Shown here piece by piece: positions 1-16,185 of a stretch of DNA of 64,000 nt (positions within the stretch are counted from its first letter, which is position 1; each line of letters opens with the position of its first letter). This DNA comes from Hydrogenobacter hydrogenophilus (GTDB lineage: Bacteria > Aquificota > Aquificia > Aquificales > Aquificaceae), in contig NZ_OBEN01000001.1 in NCBI RefSeq assembly GCF_900215655.1, forward strand, positions 186,001 through 250,000. Direction: 5' to 3'. The notes under the pieces were generated by a model that was not told the DNA's origin, did no database searches, and worked only from the letters and a program-made list of their open reading frames with translations. The position numbers and the translations under genes were made by a program.

Positions 1-3275
<3,275 letters not shown>

Positions 3276-3281
3276 GGAATA

Positions 3282-3291
3282 ATTATATAAT
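3282..3291. promoter_or_regulatory. Overlapping divergent -10 boxes of nth and the 3300 gene
   Basis: The palindrome-like ATTATATAAT contains TATAAT on both strands: 3282-3287 read on minus (for nth, ATG at 3275) and 3286-3291 read on plus (for the gene at 3300). With +1 seven bases past the hexamer, leaders of 0 and 2 nucleotides are predicted. No clear -35 box was found. Confidence 0.55.
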
Positions 3292-3299
3292 GCTTTGTT

Positions 3300-3911
3300 A
3301 TGAGAAAAAGGCTTTTAGTACTTATGGGGGTGTTCTTAATTTTTGTACCCGTATTTGCTGAAGAAAGTAATCCTTTTGTGTCCCCAGAAAGGGTAAATCC
3401 TCGTATAAATGTAGCTGTGCAGATAGCGAGGCTACTAAAGCAGAAAGAGTATAACAGGATAGCAGTTGTGTACATGCAGACCTCTGATCTGTGTGCTGTA
3501 TTTGCCGCTTCATTGGTCGCATCTCTAAAGACTCTTGGACTTGAAGCTTATTATATAAAAGGAGGAGAAGGTCTTGAAGAAAGACTGAGAGAGCTAAAAC
3601 CTATGCACATATACATGGCATACTTTGGAGAGAAACCAGCACAAGAGGTACAAACTCAGTTCAACGAAGACCTTTACCGAGTGCTTACCTATGACCAAAA
3701 ATCAAGTATAATCCTTCAACCTTCCTTGTTGAGGTTGGGTTTCTTAAGCGGAATTTACACAGATGAGAAACTCACCCAGTTAGTAGATGGCAAAAGAATG
3801 CTTACCTTTTCTGTTGAGCAAGGCAAAGTTTATCCCATTTTTGTAGAGTTCAGGGATCTGGAAATAAAGGTTACTGAAGAATCTAACAAAAAGCGTAAGC
3901 AAAAAAAGTAA
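3300..3911 (+). CDS. Exported protein of unknown function
   Basis: 203 residues beginning with a typical Sec signal peptide (RKR, hydrophobic core, VFA before EESN), so it is probably periplasmic. The mature part alternates strands and helices ('RIAVVYMQTSDLCAVFAASLVASLK', residues near 53-77, shown here only in part as family-neutral text) and ends in a lysine/arginine-rich tail of about ten residues. I recognise no domain. A single-gene unit divergent from nth and convergent with hisF (gap of 4 bases). Its -10 box lies 8 bases before the ATG and there is no Shine-Dalgarno sequence. Confidence 0.8.
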   Translation: MRKRLLVLMGVFLIFVPVFAEESNPFVSPERVNPRINVAVQIARLLKQKEYNRIAVVYMQTSDLCAVFAASLVASLKTLGLEAYYIKGGEGLEERLRELKPMHIYMAYFGEKPAQEVQTQFNEDLYRVLTYDQKSSIILQPSLLRLGFLSGIYTDEKLTQLVDGKRMLTFSVEQGKVYPIFVEFRDLEIKVTEESNKKRKQKK

Positions 3912-3915
3912 GGCT

Positions 3916-4680
3916 TTAACCACTTAACCTTACAGGAACACCTCTACTAAAAAGATATTCTTTTAACTGGGGAATACTTACTTCTTTAAAGTGGAACAGA
4001 GAGGCGGCAAGGGCCGCATCTGCCTTTCCTTCTGTAAAAACCTGGTAAAAGTGTTCCACACTACCTGCACCTCCCGAAGCTATAACAGGTATGTGGACAC
4101 TTTCCGATACCATTTTGGTTAGCTCTATATCATAACCACTTTTCGTACCATCTTTATCCATGGAGGTGAGAAGTATTTCACCTGCTCCAAGCTCCGATAC
4201 CTTTTTAGCCCACTCTATCACATCAAGTCCCGTAGGAGTTCTACCGCCGTTTATGTAAACTTCCCATCCCTTTTCTTTTCTTTTAGCGTCTATGGCTACC
4301 ACTATACACTGAGAGCCAAACAGTTTGGCAGATTCTTTTATAAGATCAGGGTTTTTTACCGCAGATGTGTTTATGGAAACTTTGTCCGCCCCAGCCAGAA
4401 GCAATTTCCTTATATCTTCTAAATTCCTTATACCACCTCCCACAGTAAAGGGCATGAAGACGTTCTCCGCAACAGCTTTTACCACATCCAGCATAATGTT
4501 TCTGTCTTCGTAAGATGCGGTTATGTCAAGGAATACAAGTTCGTCCGCCCCTTGCTCCTCATAAGCTAAAGCAGTTTCAACAGGATCTCCTGCATCTACC
4601 AAGTTTTTGAACTTTATACCTTTTACTACTCTGCCCTTGTCTACATCGAGACACGGTATGATCCTTTTTGCAAGCATCAT
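3916..4680 (-). CDS. hisF: Imidazole glycerol phosphate synthase subunit HisF
   Basis: Cyclase subunit of histidine biosynthesis: with HisH-supplied ammonia it converts PRFAR into IGP and AICAR. 254 residues, full length. Seen: the opening '[16 protein letters not shown]' with the catalytic aspartate D12 in LDV, phosphate-binding loops 'TVGGGIRN' and 'ASGGAGS', and 'VVAIDAKR' with the second catalytic aspartate. The start overlaps the mutL stop (ATGA). It is the last gene of the transglycosylase-mutL-hisF run; no other his gene is nearby. Confidence 0.97.
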   Translation of the reverse strand: MMLAKRIIPCLDVDKGRVVKGIKFKNLVDAGDPVETALAYEEQGADELVFLDITASYEDRNIMLDVVKAVAENVFMPFTVGGGIRNLEDIRKLLLAGADKVSINTSAVKNPDLIKESAKLFGSQCIVVAIDAKRKEKGWEVYINGGRTPTGLDVIEWAKKVSELGAGEILLTSMDKDGTKSGYDIELTKMVSESVHIPVIASGGAGSVEHFYQVFTEGKADAALAASLFHFKEVSIPQLKEYLFSRGVPVRLSG

Positions 4681-5957
4681 CTTCTCCTGTCAAGGTTTTT
4701 ATATATATCTCCTATATATAGCTTGTAATATATGGGTCTGCCGTGAGGGCATACCTCTTTGTTTTCAAAGCTCAACCATGCGCGTACAAGCTCCAAAGCG
4801 GAATCCTTTGAAAGGTCATCTCCTGCTTTCAGTGCACCTTTGCACGAAGCGCTAAGATCACCACTTGCTTCGTAGAGCAGTCGTTCAGAAAGAAGATGCT
4901 GATCAAAGAAGTAAAGGTAATCTCCTATCTTTACAAGGATGAGCGTTTTATCTATGATGCCTATGATCTCAACGCTAGGCGTGTAAGATGCCTTCTCTTG
5001 AGCCAACATGAAGTTGAAGTAAGGAGGTGTTTTTTTGAAAAGCTCCCTTATCAGTTCTTTTACGAGATTCTCCTTGTATATTTTTACCTCTCTTTTTTTG
5101 GGATGTACGTTTACATCCACCATGTAAGGGGGTAGGTCTATGTAGCACACACAGACCTTTTTATATCCCACTGTCTTTCTTATGTATTCTAAAAGATTTC
5201 TGTTCTGCACAGGTCTTGAGTTAACAAAGAGGTATACTTCCCCTCTTGTATTTTCCAACGAAGTGTAAAGACTTACGGATACACCATTCTTTGAGTTTTT
5301 TCTCTCCTCAAACTTTTGTCCAAAGAGTAGCTGTATTCTCTCCTTTACATCCTGACAGGGATAAAGGTCAAAGACTTTTCTTCCGTTAGAGGTCAGAGTA
5401 AAGTGTACATCCCACTTGGACAAAGCATACTCCTTCATAAGTTTGATTATTCTATTTCTTTCTGTGTCCTCCTTTTTCAAGAACCTTAGCCGAACGGGAA
5501 GGTTGTAAAAAAGGTCGTAAACTTCTACACAGGTACCTATTTGCATACCTATTTCCTGTTTTTCCAAAACTTTACCATCTTCTACCCGCATTTTTATACC
5601 TAGCTGGTCCTGAAAAAACCGAGATTTAATAACTAATCTGCTTACCATTGCTATAGCATACAGGGCTTCTCCTCTAAAGCCAAAGGAAGTTATACTCAGA
5701 AGATCGCTTACATCCTTTATCTTACTTGTAGACCACCTTTGTATAACCTTTTCCATGTCATCTCTGTGTATACCTGTGCCATTGTCCCTAACACTTATGT
5801 ACCTCTTTCCACCTTTAATGATTTCTACATCTACCCTTGAGCTTTTTGCATCGAGGGAGTTCTCCACCAGTTCCTTTACACAGTCTACTGGGCTTTCTAT
5901 AACCTCCCCTGCTGATATCTTCTGTATGACTTCTAAGGGCAGACTTTGTACGAACAT
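4677..5957 (-). CDS. mutL: DNA mismatch repair protein MutL (compact, endonuclease type)
   Basis: Mismatch-repair ATPase and nicking endonuclease. N-terminal GHKL ATPase: 'ISAGEV', 'ELVENSLDA', 'DNGTGI', 'GFRGEAL'. C-terminal endonuclease motifs are kept: [12 protein letters not shown] (the DQHA-x2-E-x4-E site), [10 protein letters not shown] (ACR motif as SCK) and CPHGRP. At 426 residues it is much shorter than typical 600-residue MutLs because the linker and dimerisation part are minimal. The 3-base gap after the transglycosylase gene and the 4-base overlap with hisF indicate one operon. Confidence 0.96.
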   Translation of the reverse strand: MFVQSLPLEVIQKISAGEVIESPVDCVKELVENSLDAKSSRVDVEIIKGGKRYISVRDNGTGIHRDDMEKVIQRWSTSKIKDVSDLLSITSFGFRGEALYAIAMVSRLVIKSRFFQDQLGIKMRVEDGKVLEKQEIGMQIGTCVEVYDLFYNLPVRLRFLKKEDTERNRIIKLMKEYALSKWDVHFTLTSNGRKVFDLYPCQDVKERIQLLFGQKFEERKNSKNGVSVSLYTSLENTRGEVYLFVNSRPVQNRNLLEYIRKTVGYKKVCVCYIDLPPYMVDVNVHPKKREVKIYKENLVKELIRELFKKTPPYFNFMLAQEKASYTPSVEIIGIIDKTLILVKIGDYLYFFDQHLLSERLLYEASGDLSASCKGALKAGDDLSKDSALELVRAWLSFENKEVCPHGRPIYYKLYIGDIYKNLDRRR

Positions 5958-5960
5958 GTC

Positions 5961-6380
5961 CTATCTAACTAACTTCATTATCTTCTTATAGCTGTTATAT
6001 ACTTTAAGCACATAAGTACTGTTGCCGTCCGCCTTTGTACCTCTGTTGTAGCAATCTATAGCAAGTTGTAGATTGTTTTTATACATGTCCATACAATTTC
6101 TCAAAATCATAGCTCCAAAGTGTATGTTGTAACAGGGTTCTTGTATCCACTCTAAGGGTATCTTGTAGTGTAGTATCCAGTAGGAGTTTATCTGCATGAT
6201 GCCATAATCGAAACTTCCATTCTGATTTTTGTTTATGGCTTTTGGGTTAAAAGCACTTTCTACCTTTGCTATGGAAGCGAGGAGATAGGGATCTACTGAA
6301 TACCGTGTGCCTGCAAAAAAGAAACACTCGTAAAAGGCATGGGCTAAACTTACAAGCATAAGCAATACAAACAAAACCAT
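5961..6380 (-). CDS. Lytic transglycosylase, SLT/IagB-type
   Basis: Cleaves peptidoglycan glycan strands, probably in the periplasm, often to let a secretion or pilus machine through. From the ATG at 6380 the protein has 139 residues: a hydrophobic N-terminal signal (residues 1-15, ending AHA), then the SLT fold with catalytic E41 in 'ASIAKVES', and the motifs 'GIMQINSYW' and 'AIDCYNRG'. A longer reading frame to 6461 would add 27 residues in front of the signal and overlap the divergent gene, so I reject it. The -10 TATAAT at 6391-6396 predicts a leader of about 3 bases. No secretion genes are adjacent. Confidence 0.88.
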   Translation of the reverse strand: MVLFVLLMLVSLAHAFYECFFFAGTRYSVDPYLLASIAKVESAFNPKAINKNQNGSFDYGIMQINSYWILHYKIPLEWIQEPCYNIHFGAMILRNCMDMYKNNLQLAIDCYNRGTKADGNSTYVLKVYNSYKKIMKLVR

Positions 6381-6390
6381 TATAGTAATA

Positions 6391-6396
6391 ATTATA
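6391..6396 (-). promoter_or_regulatory. -10 box for the transglycosylase-mutL-hisF operon
   Basis: TATAAT on the minus strand; +1 predicted near 6384, 3 to 4 bases before the ATG at 6380. No Shine-Dalgarno sequence is present. Confidence 0.5.
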
Positions 6397-6424
6397 AATC
6401 TTACACACCAAGATACATTACCGT

Positions 6425-6430
6425 TATAAT
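6425..6430 (+). promoter_or_regulatory. -10 box for the 6439-nurA operon
   Basis: TATAAT with a weak TTACAC at 6401-6406 (18-base spacer). +1 near 6437 leaves only 2 bases before the ATG at 6439, so a leaderless mRNA is predicted. Confidence 0.55.
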
Positions 6431-6438
6431 TTAGAGTT

Positions 6439-7155
6439 ATGACGAGAGTAGCTTGGAGCATAACACATCAGGAGTTTACCATCACAGACTATTACTACTT
6501 TTCTAAGCTGAGTAGAGAAGCCCAAAGGGTGGGTATTCTCATAGAAGAGGTTGATCGTTGGGAAAAGCTCAAGGAATATGACACTATTGTGTTTAACTAT
6601 CCAGAGATACCCTTCACGGAAGGAGAAGCCCAAGATATAGAAAAACTTGTCTGGGAAGAAGGCAAGAAGGTTATCCTCTTAGGATACTACAAAAACGAAG
6701 ACCACATAGCAGATACATGTAATACCCTTGCGAGGCGCTTTGGCATGGAGCTAAACTCTGACGAGGTTATTGACGAGGTAAACAATCACCAAGGGGATAA
6801 GTACTTTGTGGTCACATCCAAGCTAAGAAGGTATACAAAGAACGAAAAAAACGAGGTAGTGGTTCAAAAGATAGTCCTTCCTTGCACCGCTTCCATCAAA
6901 CCTCTAATGCCTGACATAAAAGTGGTAGCCCGCGCAGAAGATACAGCAAAGTCCAGCCAAGAAAACTACACATTACTTATAGCAGAACAGATAGCACCTA
7001 CAAGTGGTGGATACTTCTGTCTTGCAGGCACTTGCGTTTTCTGGGACAACTACTCCATAGACCTATACGATAACTTAGCCTTCTCTCTTAATCTTTTAAG
7101 ACACAAAACACCACTAAAGACCCCGGGTGGTAAACCAGTGATCTTTGGTTTGTAG
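6439..7155 (+). CDS. Unrecognised protein encoded directly before NurA
   Basis: 238 residues, no signal peptide or membrane segment. The first half reads as an alternating alpha/beta fold of the ThuA/GATase-like kind: 'DTIVFNYPE', then an acidic helix, then 'GKKVILLGYY'. The second half is rich in short strands and contains two cysteines close together ('GGYFCLAGTC'). It ends one base before the likely nurA start, so the two are translationally linked and probably function together, for instance in DNA end processing; that role is inferred only from the neighbour. I recognise no family. Confidence 0.8.
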   Translation: MTRVAWSITHQEFTITDYYYFSKLSREAQRVGILIEEVDRWEKLKEYDTIVFNYPEIPFTEGEAQDIEKLVWEEGKKVILLGYYKNEDHIADTCNTLARRFGMELNSDEVIDEVNNHQGDKYFVVTSKLRRYTKNEKNEVVVQKIVLPCTASIKPLMPDIKVVARAEDTAKSSQENYTLLIAEQIAPTSGGYFCLAGTCVFWDNYSIDLYDNLAFSLNLLRHKTPLKTPGGKPVIFGL

Positions 7156-7156
7156 C

Positions 7157-8095
7157 ATGTTGGGGAAGTATAAGATAGCCCTAAAGCCTTGGGAAATTCC
7201 TGATGTAGACCTTTTAGAATACGAAGAGTCAGAACAGTTTGTGAGTATGGCAGAGGAACCTATACCCTACCAAGGTATTATGCCTAAGGAAGACATCACC
7301 ATAGCTTTCGTAGATGGTGTTAGAAGGACAGAATACGCTTTGTACCTTATGGACGAAAGCGGAGTAAGCTACGAGGGTGCTTTTGTTTCTCTTGGAGCTG
7401 GTGCTGTGATAGTAAAGTTGGGCAGGCTCAATCAGATAAAGGAATCTATGTATAACCCTGTGGTAAAGCGCTACATGGTAATTAGAGGTGTGCTAAAGGA
7501 CATACCTCCTTTGGGTTTGGGTTTTGAGGTGCGCTTTGTAGAAGATGACCTCTCTAAGGAAATAAACAGGATAATGAAAGAAGAACTTGAGGCGAGCGTG
7601 GCAAAAAAGGTGGCTAAGGGTAAAGGACATAGCCTTTTGATATGCGATGGGACTCTCAGCGGTAAACTCAGAGGTACGCACTGCGTAGGATACATCAAAA
7701 CTATAAAGAAGCTCTTTATGAGGAAGGAGGATGCATACTTACTTACCCATCTGAAGCGCGGGCAGAGAACACCTATAATAAAAGTGCACTATCAGCGTGG
7801 ACAGGAAGAGAAAGAAAGAGCAGAGAAGTACACTTGGTATGTGAAACTTACAGATGGTGAAGGTATAGGTTCTCTCGCAAGACTCGAAGTCTTTGAAAGG
7901 GTAGGACTGGAAACAGCCAAACACATAGCAGACATAACAGCAGGAATACTCCCAATACTTGTAAGCAGTGTTTTCCAAGACAGAAGAGCTCCCCAAAACC
8001 TCCTTCCTATAAAAAGCCTTGAGAACTTTCTAAGAAAACACTTAGGTTCTTACTCCTTGGTAAGAAGGCAGATAGAAAAGCTCATATATGCTTGA
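7157..8095 (+). CDS. nurA: NurA-domain nuclease
   Basis: RNase-H-like 5'-3' nuclease of the NurA family, which works with the HerA helicase in resecting DNA ends in archaea and some thermophilic bacteria. 312 residues from the ATG at 7157. Motif-like acidic sites: 'AFVDGVRR' near residue 53, 'LICDGTLSG' near 170, and a C-terminal block 'SVFQDRRAPQNLLPI' followed by 'LENFLRKHLG' that is typical of the family. An upstream in-frame codon at 7145 would only add four residues. No herA lies in the window. It overlaps the AEC transporter start by 8 bases. Confidence 0.82.
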   Translation: MLGKYKIALKPWEIPDVDLLEYEESEQFVSMAEEPIPYQGIMPKEDITIAFVDGVRRTEYALYLMDESGVSYEGAFVSLGAGAVIVKLGRLNQIKESMYNPVVKRYMVIRGVLKDIPPLGLGFEVRFVEDDLSKEINRIMKEELEASVAKKVAKGKGHSLLICDGTLSGKLRGTHCVGYIKTIKKLFMRKEDAYLLTHLKRGQRTPIIKVHYQRGQEEKERAEKYTWYVKLTDGEGIGSLARLEVFERVGLETAKHIADITAGILPILVSSVFQDRRAPQNLLPIKSLENFLRKHLGSYSLVRRQIEKLIYA

Positions 8096-8957
8096 AGTGA
8101 TACTTTTAGTTATCTTGGCTTACTTCCTGAAAAAAGCCCGCGTTTTTAAAGAAGAGGACGCAAAAGTGCTTATCAATTACATCATATACATAACGCTTCC
8201 TGCGGTCAGCTTTAGGTCTGCGCACAGTCTTGGAATAAACAGAAGCGTGTTGGTAGTAGTAGCTCTTGCTTGGAGCGGAATAATACTTTGCATGCTTGTA
8301 TCCTTCCTTGTAGGAAAGGCTATTGGACTAAAAGACAAAGACCTGAGAGTTTTTCTTTTGGTTTCCTCCTTTGGTAATACTGCCTTTTTAGGGTATCCTT
8401 ACACACTGTCCTTTTTTGGACAGGAGGGCTTAAAGTATGCAGTTATATACGACAGCTTAGGCTCTTTTCTGTTGGTTTCCACACTGGGCTTTTTTGTGTC
8501 CATAGGAAGGGTTAACATAAAAGAGCTTCTGAGTTTTCCGCCTTTTTTGGGTTTGGTTCTTGGCTTTCTGCTAAAAGATTACAACCTTCATCCGGAAGTG
8601 ATGAAAGTTTTAGATACCGTCGCTGACTCTTTATCACCCGTGGTTCTCTTTGCACTTGGTCTGTCCTTGAGCTATTCAGGTATAAAGAAGTATCTGCCCA
8701 TTAGCTTTTTGGCACTTTTGATAAAGATGTTCTTGTCAGTATTGATAACTTATCAGATGGGGCATCTCTTAAAAGCTCAAGGTATGGTTTTTAAAGTGTC
8801 CCTTTTGGAATCTGGAATGCCAAGCATGATGATGGCTGGCATTCTATCCTTGAAGTACGGGCTAAATTACGAGCTTGCTTTCGCAAGTATAGGACTTGGA
8901 GTGCTTCTTAGCTTTATTACCGTTCCCATCTTTATGCGCTTTTTAGTTTCTCCCTAA
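8088..8957 (+). CDS. AEC-family (auxin efflux carrier-like) membrane transporter
   Basis: 289 residues with about ten hydrophobic segments in two five-helix halves, the layout of bile-acid/AEC-type permeases. Family-like features are '[13 protein letters not shown]' at the N-terminus, '[12 protein letters not shown]' in the fourth segment (a conserved N-x2-F-x-GYP motif) and '[13 protein letters not shown]' in the second half. It probably exports a small organic acid or amino acid; the substrate cannot be read. The 3' end overlaps the convergent decarboxylase gene by 26 bases. Confidence 0.88.
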   Translation: MLEVILLVILAYFLKKARVFKEEDAKVLINYIIYITLPAVSFRSAHSLGINRSVLVVVALAWSGIILCMLVSFLVGKAIGLKDKDLRVFLLVSSFGNTAFLGYPYTLSFFGQEGLKYAVIYDSLGSFLLVSTLGFFVSIGRVNIKELLSFPPFLGLVLGFLLKDYNLHPEVMKVLDTVADSLSPVVLFALGLSLSYSGIKKYLPISFLALLIKMFLSVLITYQMGHLLKAQGMVFKVSLLESGMPSMMMAGILSLKYGLNYELAFASIGLGVLLSFITVPIFMRFLVSP

Positions 8958-9876
8958 ACCAGTTTATAGTTTCTAAGAGCCCCTCTCTGAGAGGCTTTTT
9001 TGGCTCCCAAGAGAGGAGTCTTTTGGCTTTACCTATGTCTGGACACCGCCTTTTTGGATCATCTGGCAATGGTGGATAAAACACTATCTGGGAATTACTG
9101 TTTGTTAGCTCTATTATGAGCTTAGCTATGTCTATGATCCTGAACTCTTGGGGATTTCCAAGGTTTATAACCTCACCAGACAAACCGTCCTTCACAGATG
9201 CAATAAAGATACCCTCCACCAAATCGTCTATGTAGCAAAAACTTCTGGTTTGCTTACCATTCCCGTATACAGTGAGGGGCTCTCCTTTGAGCGCTTGCGT
9301 TATAAAGTTGGGTATGACTCTACCATCGTTTATTCTCATACGAGGACCGTAGGTATTGAATATTCTGAGTATTCTAACATCTATACCGTGTTCCCTGTGG
9401 TAAGCCATGCACATGGCTTCTGAAAACCTCTTGGCTTCATCATAAACGCTACGCGGTCCTATTGGGTTTACATTTCCCCAATAAGTTTCTGGTTGTGGGT
9501 GAACTGTGGGATCACCGTAAACCTCAGAAGTGGAAGCGAACACATACCTTGCCTTTTTTAACTTTGCAAAACCGAGAGTGTTTAGAGTTCCCAAAGAATC
9601 CACCTTCATGGTGTGGATAGGGTTGGACATGTAGTCTGCAGGTGAGGCAGGACAGGCAAAGTGGAGAACTATATCTACAGAACCTTCAAGGTATATGTAG
9701 TTTACCACATTGTAGTGTAAAAATTTAAACTTAGGGTGGCCAAAAAGATGCGCTATGTTGTCCGGTGAACCCGTAATAAAGTTGTCCATACCTATAACTT
9801 CAAAACCTTCTTGGATAAACCTATCGCACAGATGAGAGCCTATAAACCCAGCTGCTCCCGTTATAAGCACACGCAC
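8932..9876 (-). CDS. UDP-glucuronate decarboxylase (NAD-dependent SDR epimerase/dehydratase)
   Basis: Extended short-chain dehydrogenase making a nucleotide sugar for surface polysaccharide. 314 residues, GTG start. Seen: NAD-binding GAAGFIGS, 'LHFACPASP', the catalytic Y-x3-K in '[15 protein letters not shown]', and '[11 protein letters not shown]'. The GPRSxYDExKR block and 'ACPASPADY' point to the UDP-xylose synthase group rather than to dTDP-glucose 4,6-dehydratase, which is the main alternative. Last gene of the operon that also holds galE; the gap to yjbQ is 1 base. Confidence 0.88.
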   Translation of the reverse strand: MRVLITGAAGFIGSHLCDRFIQEGFEVIGMDNFITGSPDNIAHLFGHPKFKFLHYNVVNYIYLEGSVDIVLHFACPASPADYMSNPIHTMKVDSLGTLNTLGFAKLKKARYVFASTSEVYGDPTVHPQPETYWGNVNPIGPRSVYDEAKRFSEAMCMAYHREHGIDVRILRIFNTYGPRMRINDGRVIPNFITQALKGEPLTVYGNGKQTRSFCYIDDLVEGIFIASVKDGLSGEVINLGNPQEFRIIDIAKLIIELTNSNSQIVFYPPLPDDPKRRCPDIGKAKRLLSWEPKKPLREGLLETINWFREKLKSA

Positions 9877-9877
9877 T

Positions 9878-10279
9878 CTATAATTCTCCTATAACTTTCA
9901 CCACTACCTTTCTCTCTCTGGGACCGTCAAACTCCGCTAAGAATATAGACTCCCACCTTCCAAGAAGTAGCTGACCCTCTTCAATAGGTATAACCCTTGA
10001 GTTTCCTATCAGTGCGCTCCTTATGTGCGCTGCGGAATTACCCTCTGCGTGAGTGTAAGAGCTGTCTTCCCAAGGTATAAGCTTTTCTATAGTGTTAGCT
10101 ATGTCTCTGATCACATCAGGGTCTGCACCTTCGTTGATGAAAACCGCTGCAGTAGTGTGAGGCACATACACTAAACAGATACCTGACTTTACACCTGATT
10201 TTTTTACCTCTTCTTTCACGCTTGCAGTGATGTTCACAAAGCTTGTCCTTTTGGTAGTTCTTACGGTAAAGGTCCCCAT
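9878..10279 (-). CDS. YjbQ/UPF0047 family protein
   Basis: About 133 residues of the YjbQ family (also called secondary thiamine-phosphate synthase enzyme), a small trimeric metal-binding protein of uncertain physiological role. Conserved elements seen: '[21 protein letters not shown]', of which the H-T-T-A-A part is the signature, '[16 protein letters not shown]' with histidines in the expected spacing, and '[20 protein letters not shown]'. The ATG at 10279 forms TGATG with the preceding stop; a GTG one codon earlier is also possible. Sits between V4R and decarboxylase genes. Confidence 0.9.
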   Translation of the reverse strand: MGTFTVRTTKRTSFVNITASVKEEVKKSGVKSGICLVYVPHTTAAVFINEGADPDVIRDIANTIEKLIPWEDSSYTHAEGNSAAHIRSALIGNSRVIPIEEGQLLLGRWESIFLAEFDGPRERKVVVKVIGEL

Positions 10280-10764
10280 CACTTCTGAGTTATCTTAAAA
10301 ACGCACTTTTCGTGTCCTTGTGCCTTGCACTTTATCTCTTTTACTTCGAACTTCTTATCAAGAAGGGTACTTAAAAAGCCTTCAAAAAAACCAGCCATAG
10401 GTTCGCAGACAGGGTTCTTACTCTTTCCTACCGCCTCAACAAGTATAGACCCTTCTACCCTTATCTCCATGGCATCCATATCGTACTCAAACACATCCAG
10501 TAGTCTTGAAGATTCCGCTATTACGGTAAGTATCTCAAGAGCTTCGTCAAGTCTGTCTGTGTAAACACTATACCTTTCTTTTAATATCTTTGCGCCCTTC
10601 TTCCCTCCATAACTTGCAGCCCTCTTTATAACCTTTTCTATACCCAACTTGGAAAGCTTGTGCAGATCCCTGTAGCCGTCTATGAGCGCTGCGCGATGTA
10701 TAAGTACAGATTCTCTCTCTATGGCTTCTGCCAGCGCACGAAACTTATCCTTCAAATACTCCAT
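10279..10764 (-). CDS. V4R-domain protein
   Basis: 161 residues matching the V4R (4-vinyl reductase) fold, a small-molecule-binding domain found in hydrocarbon-binding regulators and in some chlorophyll and thiol-metabolism proteins. The recognisable part is the C-terminal half: 'NPVCEPMAGFFEGFL', then 'IKCKAQGHEKCVF', giving the family's cysteine pattern (C, C, C) around a G-H. The N-terminal half is helical. There is no DNA-binding domain. It overlaps the Fe-S assembly gene by 13 bases and yjbQ by a few bases, so it is part of the operon. Ligand unknown. Confidence 0.75.
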   Translation of the reverse strand: MEYLKDKFRALAEAIERESVLIHRAALIDGYRDLHKLSKLGIEKVIKRAASYGGKKGAKILKERYSVYTDRLDEALEILTVIAESSRLLDVFEYDMDAMEIRVEGSILVEAVGKSKNPVCEPMAGFFEGFLSTLLDKKFEVKEIKCKAQGHEKCVFKITQK

Positions 10765-11060
10765 CCCATACTCCTGAGCTTTTGTTTACCCTCTTCAGAT
10801 ATTTTATCCTTATTCCATGGAGGTTCAAAGACAAAGTTTACTACCACATCCTTTAGGTCAGGAAAGTTCTTAAGTATGTAATCCCTTATGTGCTGTGCAA
10901 AGTATGACCTTGCAGGACAGCCCTGTACTGTTAGGGTCATATCTATGTATGCAACACGGTCTTTTACCACAACTCCATAAACCAAGCCTAAGTTTACTAT
11001 GTCAAGGGGTATCTCTGGGTCCCTTATCTCCTTTAGTTTTTCGTAAATTTCCTGCTCCAT
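10752..11060 (-). CDS. Metal-sulfur cluster assembly factor, MIP18/DUF59 (SufT-like)
   Basis: 102 residues of the DUF59 family, which helps deliver iron-sulfur clusters to apoproteins. Signature seen: 'IRDPEIPLDIVNLGLVYGV' near residues 12-30 (D-P-E-x-P-x-D-I-x-x-L-G-L), then 'MTLTVQGCPARSYF' with the reactive cysteine C49 in the G-C-P turn, and 'FEPPWNKDKIS' near the C-terminus. Stand-alone, not fused to a Mrp ATPase. Three bases separate it from galE and it overlaps the V4R gene, which hints at a shared operon but not necessarily a shared pathway. Confidence 0.92.
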   Translation of the reverse strand: MEQEIYEKLKEIRDPEIPLDIVNLGLVYGVVVKDRVAYIDMTLTVQGCPARSYFAQHIRDYILKNFPDLKDVVVNFVFEPPWNKDKISEEGKQKLRSMGWSI

Positions 11061-11063
11061 TGT

Positions 11064-14482
<3,419 letters not shown>

Positions 14483-14535
14483 ATCTTACACCTCGCTTAA
14501 TTAATAAAGATATGTGAAGGAACGCCTTTGGCAAG

Positions 14536-14796
14536 CTATCCATAACCGAACATAAGATCAAGTATTCCAGCCTCTATCTGTATCTCCCAGTTTTTAAAGT
14601 TCTCATCTTTGTTGAGTATGGTAAGATATCCTTCCCTTTCAAGATACAAAATGAGTTTTGCCAAGTTGGAAAGTCCACATATTCTTGCACTTTTGAGGTC
14701 CTCTATCTTTACCTTAGGTTGGGGCACATCTGCCTCTTTGTATATCCTCAAAAGTTCATCTTTTAGATGATAGTGTAAGTTCTCAAAGTCGCACAC
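14536..14796 (-). CDS. Small protein of unknown function between murE and clpC
   Basis: 86 residues, no signal or membrane segment. The GTG start at 14796 is supported by AAGGAGG about 8 bases upstream, inside the end of murE (14-base overlap). The sequence has a helical middle ('LAKLILYLEREGYL') like a small winged-helix or helical-bundle segment and ends with a short hydrophobic 'LDLMFGYG'. I cannot assign a family; position alone ties it to the murE-clpC operon. Confidence 0.65.
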   Translation of the reverse strand: MCDFENLHYHLKDELLRIYKEADVPQPKVKIEDLKSARICGLSNLAKLILYLEREGYLTILNKDENFKNWEIQIEAGILDLMFGYG

Positions 14797-16183
14797 TTAA
14801 AGCCTCCTTTACTATCTGTGAGTCCTTAAAAGGATGCTTTACTCCTTTTACTTCCTGATAATCTTCGTGTCCTTTACCTGCAATAAGGACTACATCTCCT
14901 TGCTCTGCCTTGCTTATAGCAAGCTCTATGGCTCTTTTTCTGTCCTCTTCTATTAGAACCTTTGAGGTGTCATCTATACCTTCCAGTATATCCCTTATGA
15001 TCTTGATTGGGTCCTCGTCTCTGGGATTATCTGATGTGATCACCACAAGGTCTGACCACTTTTGGGCAACCTTTCCCATTATTGGTCTCTTGGTTCTGTC
15101 TCTGTTGCCACCTGCACCAAAAAGGGTTATTACCTTCCCTTTGCAAAGTTTTCTTACACTTTTAAGCACATTTTCAAGGGCATCCGGTGTGTGTGCATAG
15201 TCCACTATAACTAAAAATCCATCCCCTTTGTAGGTTTCAAACCTTCCAGGCACATAAACTTTTTCTATACCTTCCTGAATGGCTTGCGGATCAACACCAA
15301 GAAGCATACCACAGAGTATTCCCGCAGATAGGTTGTAAGCCTGAAATTCTCCTACGAGGTTTGAATAAAAGTTATAAACCTTGCCTTGGTATTGGACTTT
15401 TAACCTTGATCCATCAAAATTGGTGCTAAAGTCAAGGATTTTAAAGTCTCCTTCCCTTCCGTAAGTTATGGCTTTTCCTTTTAGCTCCTCATGTATCCTT
15501 TTTCCGTAAGGATCGTCTGTGTTTACAATGGCGTGTTTGTACTCGTACTCTTTGAACAGTCTTAGCTTTGCCTTAAAGTACTCCCCCATGTTTTTATGGT
15601 AGTCAAGGTGATCATGAGATAGGTTCGTAAAGCCTACAATTTCAAAGCATGTAGGCCATACGCGTTTTTGGTCAAGAGCGTGAGAAGATACTTCCGCAGA
15701 TACCGCCTGCGCTCCATCTTCCCACATTCTTCTGAGAGTGCCATGCCACAAAATGGGGTTGGGTGTTGTCCTACTTTCATACTGATAAACTTTGTCCATA
15801 AACCTGTAATATATGGTGCCTATAAGCCCCGTTTTTATACCGCCTTTGTTTAGCACGGATTCTATTATGTGAGTTGTGGTAGTCTTTCCGTTGGTTCCAG
15901 TTATGCCTATCACTTTTAGCTTTTTAGAGGGCTCTCCGTAGAAGGCATGGGTAAGCTCTCCTAAGGCATGCCTTGTGTCTTTTACCCTTACTATTCTGCT
16001 GTCTGATATATTCACATCTTTCTCCACAAGTACCCACTTGGCACCTCTTTTCAATGCCTCTTCCACAAAGTTGTGTCCGTCCGTCTGAGATCCTTTTATG
16101 GCTACAAAGATGTAGCCTTCCTGCACTTCTTTTGAGTTATCCGTAATACCTTTGACATCTTTTAGCAAGTTTAGTATGTCCAT
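14783..16183 (-). CDS. murE: UDP-MurNAc-tripeptide synthetase MurE
   Basis: Cytoplasmic ligase adding the third amino acid to the peptidoglycan precursor. 466 residues. Seen: the ATP loop 'GITGTNGKTTTTH', the lysine-carbamate region 'EVSSHALDQKRV', 'HDHLDYHKNMGEY', and 'TSDNPRDEDP' containing the DNPR motif that selects meso-diaminopimelate. Downstream of DHQ synthase II by 2 bases and overlapping the small gene after it. No other mur or division gene is adjacent, unlike the usual dcw cluster. Confidence 0.96.
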   Translation of the reverse strand: MDILNLLKDVKGITDNSKEVQEGYIFVAIKGSQTDGHNFVEEALKRGAKWVLVEKDVNISDSRIVRVKDTRHALGELTHAFYGEPSKKLKVIGITGTNGKTTTTHIIESVLNKGGIKTGLIGTIYYRFMDKVYQYESRTTPNPILWHGTLRRMWEDGAQAVSAEVSSHALDQKRVWPTCFEIVGFTNLSHDHLDYHKNMGEYFKAKLRLFKEYEYKHAIVNTDDPYGKRIHEELKGKAITYGREGDFKILDFSTNFDGSRLKVQYQGKVYNFYSNLVGEFQAYNLSAGILCGMLLGVDPQAIQEGIEKVYVPGRFETYKGDGFLVIVDYAHTPDALENVLKSVRKLCKGKVITLFGAGGNRDRTKRPIMGKVAQKWSDLVVITSDNPRDEDPIKIIRDILEGIDDTSKVLIEEDRKRAIELAISKAEQGDVVLIAGKGHEDYQEVKGVKHPFKDSQIVKEALSVRL

Positions 16184-16185
16184 TT

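Noticed and set aside
6381-6461. 27-residue extension of the lytic transglycosylase
   Set aside because: It would put residues before the signal peptide and overlap the divergent gene's start.
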